Assembly: GCA_016711705.1 (NCBI GenBank)
Contig: JADJSK010000016.1
Span: forward strand, 1-64,000
From: Candidatus Brachybacter algidus
GTDB taxonomy: Bacteria > Bacteroidota > Bacteroidia > Chitinophagales > Saprospiraceae
Length of the DNA stretch: 64,000 bases
Direction of reading: 5' to 3'
The notes under the pieces were generated by a model that saw nothing but the letters and a program-made list of their open reading frames with translations, was not told where the DNA came from and made no database searches. Below, in pieces: positions 24,592 to 32,872 of the stretch (position 1 is the stretch's first letter; each line of letters starts with the position of its first letter). The position numbers and the translations under genes were made by a program.

Positions 24592-26082
24592 ATGTCGCAA
24601 TATAGATTAGACTGGTTTACAAAGTGGGCGGTATATCGTCCCGAGAAGCCTGCGATCAAGGATCAGCAGACGGGTGAGGTATTGAACTACAGGCAACTGA
24701 ATAACTCTGGAAACCACCTGGCGCTATGGTTTGAGTCACTAGGATACAAGAAAGGCGATCGGATCGCAGTGTTGGCAGAATTTTGCCTGGAATACATAGC
24801 TTTATATGCGGCTGCACAGAAATCAGGAATAGTGCTGGTACCATTAAACTACCGGCTGTCTGCGACTGAGTTGGAATATATTTTGGGTGAAGCTCAGCCA
24901 GGATGCATTTTATATGAAGATAAATTTAGCCATCTTTTAATATATAAGGAAAAGATCAAGCCGCTGACGGACATCAGAAATCATTGGAATTTTGATGAAC
25001 TGATTCCGGCCTTTAACGGAGATGTAGTGGAAGATGATGCCTTGCTGATTTTATATACTTCCGGTTCTTCCGGACTGCCAAAAGGAGTGCTGTATACTCA
25101 CAAAATGACCTTTTGGAACAGTATCAATACGGCTATGTCGCTCGTCATCAACTCCAATACACATACTATCAACGTGATGCCGCCTTTTCATACGGGTGGA
25201 TGGAACGTGCTATTGGCTCCCATTCTACATCATGGCGGCTATGTTTGTATGGTGAAAAAATTCGACCCTTATCTGGTCAATGAATTGATGAGCAGTGAGT
25301 CAGTAACTGTCTTTATGGGCGTCCCTACAATGCTCCATATGATGGCGCAGCAAGATAATTTTACTCATTCAAATTTTGACACATTGCTTTACATCATCGT
25401 GGGTGGAGAGCCGATGCCTATACCGTTGATCGAGCAGTATGATGTGCTAGGAGTAGCCATTCGTCAGGGTTATGGAATGACCGAAGTGGGCCCCAATCTG
25501 ACTTCACTACCAGAGCAAGATGCGATACGTAAAAAAGGCTCGATAGGTTGGCCAAATTTCTATGTAGATATTCGGGTAATCAAAGATGACGGCACGGATG
25601 CTAATATAGATGAAACCGGAGAATTATGGCTCAAAGGACCGATGGTGATGCCGGCATATTGGAATAATAAGGAATTGACAGAAATGGCATTTTCTCCTGA
25701 TGGTCAATGGTTTAAAAGCGGAGATCTGGTGCGCAGAGATGACGAAGGTTACATCTTTGTGGTAGACCGGCTTAAGAATATGTACATCAGCGGTGGCGAA
25801 AATGTTTATCCGGCAGAGATAGAAAGAGTCATTAATACTATCGAAGGCGTTTCCGAAAGTGTGGTTATAGGTGTCAAAGATGCAAAATGGGGCGAAGTCG
25901 GAAAGGCCATCATTGCCTGGAGACCTGGAGCAAATATTCCGTCAGATGAAAGGATAAGGGACAATATTGCCACTCAGTTGGCAAAGTTCAAAATACCTAA
26001 ATATTTTATGTCATTGGAAGAGTTGCCCAAGAATGATGCGGGCAAACTGGACAGGGCTAAATTGAAAAAACTTTATTCATAA
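24592..26082 (+). CDS. AMP-dependent acyl-CoA synthetase/ligase
   Basis: A 496-aa ANL-superfamily enzyme. Motifs are LYTSGSSGLPKGVLYTH (P-loop-like), MPPFHTGGWNVLL, GGEPMP, RQGYGMTEVGPNLT, FKSGDLVRRDDEGYIFVVDRLKNM and PKNDAGKLDRAKLKKL with the C-terminal catalytic Lys. It activates a carboxylic acid to acyl-AMP and then acyl-CoA. The start MSQYRLDWFTKWAVYRPEKPA at 24592 is preferred; a longer frame would overlap the KASIII-like gene. Closest in style to medium/long-chain or aryl-CoA ligases; substrate unknown. It probably acts on the acid imported by the upstream symporter (inference). Confidence 0.9.
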   Translation: MSQYRLDWFTKWAVYRPEKPAIKDQQTGEVLNYRQLNNSGNHLALWFESLGYKKGDRIAVLAEFCLEYIALYAAAQKSGIVLVPLNYRLSATELEYILGEAQPGCILYEDKFSHLLIYKEKIKPLTDIRNHWNFDELIPAFNGDVVEDDALLILYTSGSSGLPKGVLYTHKMTFWNSINTAMSLVINSNTHTINVMPPFHTGGWNVLLAPILHHGGYVCMVKKFDPYLVNELMSSESVTVFMGVPTMLHMMAQQDNFTHSNFDTLLYIIVGGEPMPIPLIEQYDVLGVAIRQGYGMTEVGPNLTSLPEQDAIRKKGSIGWPNFYVDIRVIKDDGTDANIDETGELWLKGPMVMPAYWNNKELTEMAFSPDGQWFKSGDLVRRDDEGYIFVVDRLKNMYISGGENVYPAEIERVINTIEGVSESVVIGVKDAKWGEVGKAIIAWRPGANIPSDERIRDNIATQLAKFKIPKYFMSLEELPKNDAGKLDRAKLKKLYS

Positions 26083-26113
26083 TATTTATTATAAATCTAA
26101 AATTATTAATCAG

Positions 26114-26662
26114 ATGAAATTTTTTAAGTTATTTGGAATGCTGATGATTTCAGCAACATTGATGTTGACTTCTTGTGGAAAAGATGAAAACAATGGTACT
26201 TGCAGCGATGGTATCAAAAACCAGGATGAAACCGATATCGACTGCGGTGGCGCATGCCAAGCATGTATCGTAGGACTTCAGGGCAAATGGAAATCTTATC
26301 CGGTGGCTCCTATTCTGACTTCTTTTGCTGATTCAATTGTTGCAGAATTTAAGACCAACAGTACCTATTTGGTAAAATCTTACAAAGATGGACTAGCTAC
26401 AGATCTTGTAGGTACTTATGTACAAACTGCTTCAGGTGTTGGTAATATCTGGACAATTACAGTAAATCAAACTTCTCCTTCTACTTTAACTTCAGAAGGT
26501 ATTTTTGAAGTATCAGCAGATCGCAAGTCAATGAAATATGAAGTGGCACAGACCACTCCACCTATTGCAGGTGTAACACCTCCGACAGCAGTCGGCGGAT
26601 TGGGTTCTACTTCAGGTGGTGCCTTCGGTCAGGCTAACGTTCAGAATTACACTGCTAAGTAA
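26114..26662 (+). CDS. Secreted lipoprotein with Cys-rich linker (lipocalin-like fold possible)
   Basis: A 182-aa lipoprotein. The signal peptide ends at lipobox LTSC (Cys21). A Cys-rich motif follows (TCSDGIKNQDETDIDCGGACQAC), common as a linker near the N-terminus of Bacteroidota exported proteins. The rest (LQGKWKSYPVAP...FKTNSTYLVKSYKDG...GTYVQTASG...WTITV...GIFEVSADRKSMKYEV) has the alternating strand pattern of lipocalin-like domains. It lies 31 bp after the ligase and is followed by a terminator. Possibly binds a hydrophobic substrate at the cell surface (inference). Confidence 0.7.
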   Translation: MKFFKLFGMLMISATLMLTSCGKDENNGTCSDGIKNQDETDIDCGGACQACIVGLQGKWKSYPVAPILTSFADSIVAEFKTNSTYLVKSYKDGLATDLVGTYVQTASGVGNIWTITVNQTSPSTLTSEGIFEVSADRKSMKYEVAQTTPPIAGVTPPTAVGGLGSTSGGAFGQANVQNYTAK

Positions 26663-26675
26663 TACAAGTAATAAT

Positions 26676-26712
26676 AAAAGGTCGGAGCCTATGGTGGCCG
26701 GCCTTTTATTTA
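26676..26712 (+). terminator. Rho-independent terminator within the symporter/ligase operon
   Basis: AAAAGGTCGG pairs with CCGGCCTTTT (one G-U) around a 12-nt loop and runs into an AT-rich tail. It sits between the lipoprotein and barrel genes, so it may attenuate rather than end transcription. Confidence 0.7.
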
Positions 26713-26755
26713 TTTTATTTTCGAAATTATCACTTTAACTAATTTCTGACTCACT

Positions 26756-28327
26756 ATGACACGTTTAGTCTTGATTTTTACTGTTTTTTGCCTGACATTG
26801 AAGACCTTTGGGCAGAATGTGGGGATAAACAATACCCCATTCGACAAAACAACCCCGGCCAAGGCCAATAAAGACCTACAGGTATATATCTACGCGTACC
26901 AACAATTCGTGGCGCAGAATTACTACCCTGAAAGTGATTTTCTAAAGGGACAGATTGTAGGGCGGCTCTTCGGCGGCAATACAACACAAACCTCAGATTC
27001 ACTAACTTCTATGTATGCAGAGCAGCGCGCCATTCCTTTCTTCGTGTATACACCAAAAATATTTGATGGCAAAGCAATAATTCGAGCCTCATTCGAAATC
27101 GACTGGACCTGGGGCGATGTAAATTATGGTGTCGGTGGCAATGCGGGTTCAGCTATATCTGGTGATCAGGTTAACCTTCAGACCCAGAACCTTGAGGTCG
27201 AATATAGACCGGGCAATGGCTGGGCGATCAATGCCGGCCTTCAACGGATGTTTGACACACCAAATGATCCTTACCGGACTCTCTTTGATAAATTTACCAC
27301 GACAGCATACAGACTGGCCTATTGGGGTACAGACGGAGTGGGAGTGTCGGTACGGAAGGATGCAGATCTATACAAGATCAAAGGCGGTTATTATAAACTA
27401 TATGAAAATAATGTAGAGCTCAATGATGATGTCACATTGATGGAGCTTTCAGGGCAATACAACCTTTCTCCGAAATGGAATGCAGGTGCTTCTGCTTATT
27501 ATGTGCGCGACCGATCCAATGGAAAGGGAGGAATCAGTATACTTGGACAAGGTCCGGCAAGCCAGTTGGCCAATTACAACGGTACTTATCGTTTTCCTCT
27601 CTCACCGGATCCATTTCACTGTGACGTGGTCTGGCTCGGAGGCTTCTTCGGTCGAAATGAAGATATGATGCTCGACAGATGGTTCACCACAGGATTTGTA
27701 AATGCGAATCTCGGCTCAATTACTCAAAAAGCAGTAGGTGAAACAAACTATAAAAAAACAGTTTCCATCAGTGGAATAGCTGCGAATATTCGCAGTGGTT
27801 ATCGCTATGGACAGACTACAGGAGATGCTATCACAGCGGATTTGGTTTATACCTCAGGCAATAAAGACGGCATCTCGGATGGCAAATATACCGGTGTCAT
27901 GACCGGCAATACCTGGGGGAGCCCGGGAGGAATCTTTATAGGTCATGGTGCCTATCTTCTATTTCCGCACGGCAATGTAGTCAATCGTTTCATGGCTGCA
28001 GTTACCGACCTGTCTAATGTGGGATATGGTATCACTGGTGGCACCATCAATGTATCCAAAGACCTCATTCCAAACAAACTGCACGCTAAAGTGGGTGGTG
28101 CTTTTGGTTTGTCAAACATCACACCTGCCAAAGGCGGAAATATTATCGGGTATGAAGGTAATGCCAAATTGAGTTATGACCTGGGTCCATTCATGAGTAT
28201 CGAAGCTCATGGTGCTTATCTTGCACTAGGCAATTTCTACGATAGCCCTTCAGTAAATGGCAATAAGTCGAGCCGTCCGGTCAATCCATGGACAGCTTTT
28301 ACTTGCTTTAAATGGTTAATTTTTTAA
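26756..28327 (+). CDS. Outer-membrane beta-barrel (porin-like) protein
   Basis: A 523-aa exported protein. Signal peptide is MTRLVLIFTVFCLTLKTFGQ. Many alternating amphipathic strands ending in aromatics follow (RASFEIDWTWGDVNYG, LEVEYRPGNGWAINAGLQRMFD, WNAGASAYYVRDRS, MSIEAHGAYLALGNFYD), and the last residue is Phe (CFKWLIF), the usual BAM-recognition end. No TonB box or plug is visible, so it looks like a passive channel. It follows the lipoprotein and precedes the hydrolase by 11 bp, and probably admits the substrate for the pathway (inference). Confidence 0.8.
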   Translation: MTRLVLIFTVFCLTLKTFGQNVGINNTPFDKTTPAKANKDLQVYIYAYQQFVAQNYYPESDFLKGQIVGRLFGGNTTQTSDSLTSMYAEQRAIPFFVYTPKIFDGKAIIRASFEIDWTWGDVNYGVGGNAGSAISGDQVNLQTQNLEVEYRPGNGWAINAGLQRMFDTPNDPYRTLFDKFTTTAYRLAYWGTDGVGVSVRKDADLYKIKGGYYKLYENNVELNDDVTLMELSGQYNLSPKWNAGASAYYVRDRSNGKGGISILGQGPASQLANYNGTYRFPLSPDPFHCDVVWLGGFFGRNEDMMLDRWFTTGFVNANLGSITQKAVGETNYKKTVSISGIAANIRSGYRYGQTTGDAITADLVYTSGNKDGISDGKYTGVMTGNTWGSPGGIFIGHGAYLLFPHGNVVNRFMAAVTDLSNVGYGITGGTINVSKDLIPNKLHAKVGGAFGLSNITPAKGGNIIGYEGNAKLSYDLGPFMSIEAHGAYLALGNFYDSPSVNGNKSSRPVNPWTAFTCFKWLIF

Positions 28328-28338
28328 TAAGCTAACAC

Positions 28339-29274
28339 ATGAACAGATTAATATCCGTCGCAATCATTGCGCTCTTAATATCCGCCTGTAAAACCACTAA
28401 ACTTCCCAAGGTAACCTCCATGGATCAGCTCAAATACGGTACAGAAGTGCAGCGAATGTCGCTATCAGATGACATAGAGATAGCTTATACTCAGAAGGGT
28501 AGTGGAACTCCGCTTTTATTTATCCATGGACTCGGCAGTTATCTGCCTGCATGGAACAAGAACGTGGCGGCGCTCTCTGATCATTATGATTGTATCGCAG
28601 TGGACTTGCCGGGTTATGGCCACTCATCGAAGGGCAATTATGAAGGGTCTATGACCTTCTATGCAGGAGTGCTGAAAGAATTTCTTGAGAAAAAAGGGAT
28701 CCGGCACATCGTCGTAGCAGGTCACTCCATGGGCGGACAGATCGCCATGACAATGGCATTGCAATATCCCGAACTGGTGGATAAGTTGATCTTACTCGCA
28801 CCTGCCGGCTTTGAAGTTTTCAATAAAGGTCAGCGGCAATGGTTTCGCGATGTAATGACAGTGGATGGTGTGCGCCTCACCACAGTGGAGCAGATCCGTA
28901 ATAACTATGCGTACAATTTTTACAATATGCCGAAGGATGCGGAGTTTATGGTCAATGACCGCATTGCAATACGATCGGCGGATGATTTTATTCCATACTG
29001 CTACATGATTACCAAGAATGTAAAGGGGATGGTTGATCAGCCGATCTTTGATTTCATGCCTCAGATCAAGCAACCTGTATTGGCCATCTATGGTGAAAAT
29101 GATAACTTGATTCCGAACCGCTACCTGAATGGCGGACGTACCAAAGATTTTGCAGAGAAGGGGATAGCACAATTTCCCAATGGGAAATTAGTCATGATTC
29201 CCAAGGCCGGACATTTTGTACAATGGGAAAAGGCGGATGAGGTGAATAAGTTGATCCGAGAATTCTTGAAATAA
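28339..29274 (+). CDS. Alpha/beta-hydrolase lipoprotein (esterase/lipase type)
   Basis: A 311-aa protein. The signal peptide ends at lipobox LISAC (Cys17), so the enzyme is membrane-anchored outside the cytoplasm. The hydrolase fold shows HGLGS (oxyanion), GHSMGG with nucleophile Ser130, Asp255 in YGENDNLIP and His292 in KAGHFVQWE, a full catalytic triad. It likely hydrolyses esters (or amides) in the periplasm or at the surface. With the barrel, symporter and CoA-ligase it suggests ester hydrolysis, import of the acid and activation (inference). Last gene of the operon. Confidence 0.9.
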   Translation: MNRLISVAIIALLISACKTTKLPKVTSMDQLKYGTEVQRMSLSDDIEIAYTQKGSGTPLLFIHGLGSYLPAWNKNVAALSDHYDCIAVDLPGYGHSSKGNYEGSMTFYAGVLKEFLEKKGIRHIVVAGHSMGGQIAMTMALQYPELVDKLILLAPAGFEVFNKGQRQWFRDVMTVDGVRLTTVEQIRNNYAYNFYNMPKDAEFMVNDRIAIRSADDFIPYCYMITKNVKGMVDQPIFDFMPQIKQPVLAIYGENDNLIPNRYLNGGRTKDFAEKGIAQFPNGKLVMIPKAGHFVQWEKADEVNKLIREFLK

Positions 29275-29516
29275 AGTTAGGCAGACAAAGGTTTATTAAT
29301 TTATTTGTTTTCTAAATTTGAAAGTGATTTCATAGAGGGGAAGTATATTGGGGAGATATAGAAGTATAGATCGTCAAATGAGAATGGCTTTATTCAATTT
29401 TAATTTATCCCGGAACTAAAGAGAGGTGTCAGAGGGATATTAATCTTTGATTAAAATTTAGTGCTAGAAATATAATTGCGTGATTCGGCAACTATAAGGT
29501 GTTACATCAACTAGCT

Positions 29517-29556
29517 ATTACTGATTACTGATTACTGATTACTGATTACTGATTAC
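29517..29556 (+). repeat. Heptamer microsatellite (ATTACTG)n
   Basis: ATTACTG repeated about 5.7 times without interruption, 16 bp before the stop of the amidohydrolase gene on the other strand. The rest of 29275-29516 is AT-rich and holds nothing recognisable. Confidence 0.9.
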
Positions 29557-29572
29557 CCATTTTCTCCACCAC

Positions 29573-30853
29573 TTACCTTTGATTGTATTTGGCCATATAT
29601 CTCTCATTTAACTCCTTCTGCTTATTGTCCAGATCAACCATTCTACCCTGAATATAAGCTGACTCAACCAATGCTTGACGCATATCCATAATGTCGCCTT
29701 TAGTAATAATGAAGGTAGCATCCTTTCCTGCAGCCAGAGACCCAACTCTATCATCGACACCAAGAATTTTAGCCGGATTCAAAGTTACTGACTCCAATGC
29801 CTGTTCTTTGCTGATGCCAAAAGGAACTGCCTGGCCAGCCTGAAAACCAAGATTGCGGGTTTGCCAGAAACCTTCCACCGAAATGGCATATAAGATACCG
29901 GCATCCTGAAGTTTGGAAGGAAGATCGAACCCTTCATCCACAGGAGCATCTTCAGTCGTGGGAAGTCTTTGGGTGTTGACAAGTACGACAGGAATTTTCT
30001 CTTTGGCTAAAAGATCTAATACTGATGCAGCGCCTGAAGCACCGACGAGCACGCCTTTTAAGTTAAATTTTTTGATAAAAAATACTGCATCCTGGATATT
30101 ACTTGCGTTATCTACATGAATGAAAAATCTTGTATTTCCCTTGATACAATTATATAAAGCTTCCAGCATCAGGTTTTTTTCAGGATCTTTCGTCCCTCCG
30201 TAAGTCATAGCCTGATTAAAATAGGAAGCCATTTCATCCATCTGTTTTTTATATCTTTCCTTTGCTTCCTTGTCATTTGTATTTTGGCGCCATCTACCAC
30301 CGATACTTGGCCAATTGATATGAATGCCTGCATCATCCTGAATGACTGCATCTTCCCAATTCCAGGCATCTAGTTGCACCAATGCTGAACGACCCGATAT
30401 AATACCACCCTGAGGCGTTGTTTCGGCCATAAGAATACCATTAGACCTAACTGTTGGGATCACCTTCGAGTCAGTATTGTAAGCAATTAAGGCACGAACA
30501 TTGGGTGTATAGGATCCTACTTCACTAAAGTCATTTGTAGCTTCTACAGCTTCAATTTCTGTTAAGCCTAGTTGAGTGTTCATGGCGATCAAGCCCGGAT
30601 AGATTTGTTTGCCTTTTGCATCGACTTTTGTCCAGTTGGTCATTTCGCCGGGTAGATCCGAAGACTTCCCGACAAATGCAATTTTTTTGTCCTTTACAGC
30701 CAATATGCCATTCTCGATCACTTTTCCATCACCTGTATGAATGGTGGCACTCGTGAAGAGGATTGACTGCGAGGTAAATGACTTTGGTCCTGTTTGGCCA
30801 ACAGCATTGCTGAACCAAATGAAGGAAATGAATAATAATAAAAAAATACGCAT
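29573..30853 (-). CDS. Amidohydrolase-family protein without the metal-binding HxH motif
   Basis: A 426-aa exported protein (signal peptide ends near SNAVGQ). It has the amidohydrolase frame: ILFTSATIHTGDGKVIENGILAVKDKKIAFVG, YPGLIAMNTQLGL, LESVTLNPAKILGVDDRVGSLAAGKDATFII. In active enzymes the second segment reads PGxIDxHxH; here it is PGLIAMNTQ, so both His are gone. The later His (NIQDAVFF region, VLVGASGAAS) and Asp sites also look altered. It is therefore probably a non-catalytic relative or partner subunit. No catalytic paralogue lies next to it in the window. No lipobox is present. Confidence 0.85.
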   Translation of the reverse strand: MRIFLLLFISFIWFSNAVGQTGPKSFTSQSILFTSATIHTGDGKVIENGILAVKDKKIAFVGKSSDLPGEMTNWTKVDAKGKQIYPGLIAMNTQLGLTEIEAVEATNDFSEVGSYTPNVRALIAYNTDSKVIPTVRSNGILMAETTPQGGIISGRSALVQLDAWNWEDAVIQDDAGIHINWPSIGGRWRQNTNDKEAKERYKKQMDEMASYFNQAMTYGGTKDPEKNLMLEALYNCIKGNTRFFIHVDNASNIQDAVFFIKKFNLKGVLVGASGAASVLDLLAKEKIPVVLVNTQRLPTTEDAPVDEGFDLPSKLQDAGILYAISVEGFWQTRNLGFQAGQAVPFGISKEQALESVTLNPAKILGVDDRVGSLAAGKDATFIITKGDIMDMRQALVESAYIQGRMVDLDNKQKELNERYMAKYNQR

Positions 30854-31028
30854 TACAAATGTTTTTTGAACAATTGAGTAAAGCTAAGAAATTTTAAAAG
30901 TAAAAAAAGTCATGGGCCGTATTTTAATTGATTATATGAAGTAATGTATCCGAAAATGAAAGACAGCCCTGTTCATTATTAAAAAGTAAAATTGTAATCT
31001 TATTGTGAAGGTTAATCAGGCGGGCATT

Positions 31029-31058
31029 AAAAAAAGGAGAAGCCAAATGGACCTCTCC
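31029..31058 (-). terminator. Rho-independent terminator of the OmpA/HhH operon
   Basis: On the minus strand GGAGAGGTCCATTTGGCTTCTCC is followed by TTTTTTT, 29 bp after the stop of the HhH protein gene. Confidence 0.8.
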
Positions 31059-31087
31059 TCATTAAATCAAATGTTATTTTTAGATTA

Positions 31088-31810
31088 TTAATTCATTTTT
31101 CCACCATCTAATTCATCCTGATATTTTTTTAATTCAGACCATTTGTCATCTACCATTAGTTGACATTGTTTAGGCCAAGTGCCCGGATCGTGCATTGCAA
31201 ACTGGTCTCCTGCCCCGTCAAGGATGCTTTTTAAAGTGGCGGCATCCGCACCGGCTACTGATGCCCAGGTATTGTACCCTGCATCATTAAACACCTTTTC
31301 TATAACAGGACCGATTCCTTCTACTAATTTTAAATCGTCTTTTACAATTTTTGCACCAAAAAATGCACTGATTGCTTTATAGAATCTTGTGTAATTATCA
31401 CCTTCTGTGGTAGATGTAGCTATCGTTTCAGCAGCTAATCCCATAGCCGGAACTTCAACAATTTTTTCGTTCGCAGGTTTTTTGGCGGCAATATCAAGGG
31501 ACGCTTTTAACTGTCCAATCTCTAATTCGGCCTTCTTAAGTTTCTCGCCATTTTCTGCTGCGATATTATAGTCTGACTGAAGAGATGAATATCGACCATC
31601 CAATGAATTATATTTTGTAGTTGAATCACTAACATACGCGTTGTGTTTACTATTCAGTTCATCATGTGTGATATGTAACTCCGCCAATTCTCTTTTTTCA
31701 CGCCCAAAGAGATGTTTAAGCAACCATCCCAACAGGAAGGCACCCAACATAAATAGCAGCATTGGCAGCAGACAACTAAGGTTTAAATCTAATAAAATTA
31801 ATATTTTCAT
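31088..31810 (-). CDS. Membrane-anchored coiled-coil protein with C-terminal helix-hairpin-helix domain
   Basis: A 240-aa protein. An N-terminal transmembrane helix (LLPMLLFMLGAFLLGWLLKHLF) leads into a coiled coil (about 35-110). The C-terminal ~75 residues read DLKLVEGIGPVIEKVFNDAGYNTW, then LKSILDGAGDQFAMHDPGTWPKQ and LDGG. This HhH-like module (EGIGPKIxxxLxxAGIxTW) is widespread as a stand-alone tail in Bacteroidota and cyanobacteria, often next to OmpA proteins. It follows the OmpA-like gene by 24 bp and ends at a terminator. It may link the inner membrane to the envelope; function is unproven. Confidence 0.75.
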   Translation of the reverse strand: MKILILLDLNLSCLLPMLLFMLGAFLLGWLLKHLFGREKRELAELHITHDELNSKHNAYVSDSTTKYNSLDGRYSSLQSDYNIAAENGEKLKKAELEIGQLKASLDIAAKKPANEKIVEVPAMGLAAETIATSTTEGDNYTRFYKAISAFFGAKIVKDDLKLVEGIGPVIEKVFNDAGYNTWASVAGADAATLKSILDGAGDQFAMHDPGTWPKQCQLMVDDKWSELKKYQDELDGGKMN

Positions 31811-31834
31811 TTTCCGAGTTTTTATAGTTTATAT

Positions 31835-32722
31835 TTATTTGATTTGGATTATCACACGTCTGTTATCAGCGCGTCCTTCCTGAGTGGCATTGTCAGATAT
31901 TGGCTCTGTGTCACCTTTTCCTTCAGTAGAAATTCTGTTCTTGTCAATTCCATTTTTGATCAATTCTGAACTGACAAAATTTGCCCTGTCTAAGGATAAT
32001 TTGCGGTTATTTTCAGGTTTACCTACATTGTCTGTATGTCCTGTTACTACCAGATTCACATCTGTGTGTGAAGCTAAATAGCTCTTTGCTTTTCTGAGGT
32101 ATTTTTCAAGACTGTCATCAACTTTCAGCGAAACCTTCCCGGTATTAAAATAGACTGTTCTAGGCCCCAGCAAATCATCTACTGCGGGTTTGTCAATTGT
32201 TTCTGCAATTACCTGATCTCCGGAAATATCGAAACTTACACCACCAACCAGAGTATCTGCAGGATAAAAAGTAAGATCGTCCGCCAATACACCATCTGTA
32301 GTAATAACATTTGGAGAAAGGCCTCTCGCTACTAATTGTTTTTTAAGTTCTTCAGCTCTTGCCACGCCCAGATTCGGAAATGTGGTAGTATTTTGTTCTT
32401 CCGAGCTATATCGTCCGGTTATTTTAAATGATTTCCCCGGATTAAGTTTTGAATAAAGTGCCAGACTATCCATGACATATTTTACACCATTGTCAAACAC
32501 AGGTAAAAAATTTGATTTACCAAACTTAATATTGCCAGGTGGATTAAAGTTCCAACTACCATCGCTAATAGAAAGGGATGGCAGATTCGGCGTTACTCCA
32601 GTTGGAATTTCTGATACTTTGTCGGTACAACATCCTGAACAATCAGAACAATGATACCACCAAAGACCAACGAAAAACCATAGAAATGTCAGTAACCAGA
32701 AAAATGGTTTTGTTAATCGCAT
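31835..32722 (-). CDS. OmpA-family peptidoglycan-binding protein
   Basis: A 295-aa protein with an N-terminal membrane anchor (LLTFLWFFVGLWWYHC) and a Cys-rich segment (CSDCSGCC). The C-terminal OmpA domain (about 190-295) has VYFNTGKVSLK, VVTGHTDNVGKPENNRKLSLDRA and GIDKNRISTEGKGDTEPISDN, ending GRADNRRVIIQI. The Asp and Arg that bind diaminopimelate (TGHTDN..., NRRV) are present. A duplicated OmpA-like segment (LYSKLNPGKSFKITGRYSSEEQNTT) precedes it. It likely tethers the envelope to peptidoglycan. Operon with the HhH protein. Confidence 0.9.
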   Translation of the reverse strand: MRLTKPFFWLLTFLWFFVGLWWYHCSDCSGCCTDKVSEIPTGVTPNLPSLSISDGSWNFNPPGNIKFGKSNFLPVFDNGVKYVMDSLALYSKLNPGKSFKITGRYSSEEQNTTTFPNLGVARAEELKKQLVARGLSPNVITTDGVLADDLTFYPADTLVGGVSFDISGDQVIAETIDKPAVDDLLGPRTVYFNTGKVSLKVDDSLEKYLRKAKSYLASHTDVNLVVTGHTDNVGKPENNRKLSLDRANFVSSELIKNGIDKNRISTEGKGDTEPISDNATQEGRADNRRVIIQIK

Positions 32723-32828
32723 AGTTTATAAATTTAAAAATTAAAAAATTACATCCTGGGTAGAAAAAAGGATTTGATGTAAGTCAAGTAAATATAAGCA
32801 ATTCAAAGAGAAAATTCAACAAATTTTA

Positions 32829-32857
32829 TTGCCTCCTTCATAAAAAGCTATCTTTGC
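32829..32857 (+). promoter_or_regulatory. Bacteroidota promoter upstream of the Ig-like lipoprotein gene
   Basis: TTG at 32829-32831 and TATCTTTGC at 32849-32857 are 17 bp apart, a good match to the phylum consensus TTG-N17-23-TAnnTTTG. The start codon lies 15 bp downstream. Confidence 0.65.
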
Positions 32858-32872
32858 GCGTTATTTACAACT

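Noticed and set aside
22077..29274. Olefin (ole) biosynthesis cluster: KASIII-like, alpha/beta-hydrolase, AMP ligase and SDR resemble OleA, OleB, OleC and OleD.
   Set aside because: The KASIII-like protein lacks the His and Asn expected of OleA, the hydrolase carries a lipobox and is exported, the SDR is a classical FabG type rather than an extended OleD type, and the set includes a transporter and a barrel.
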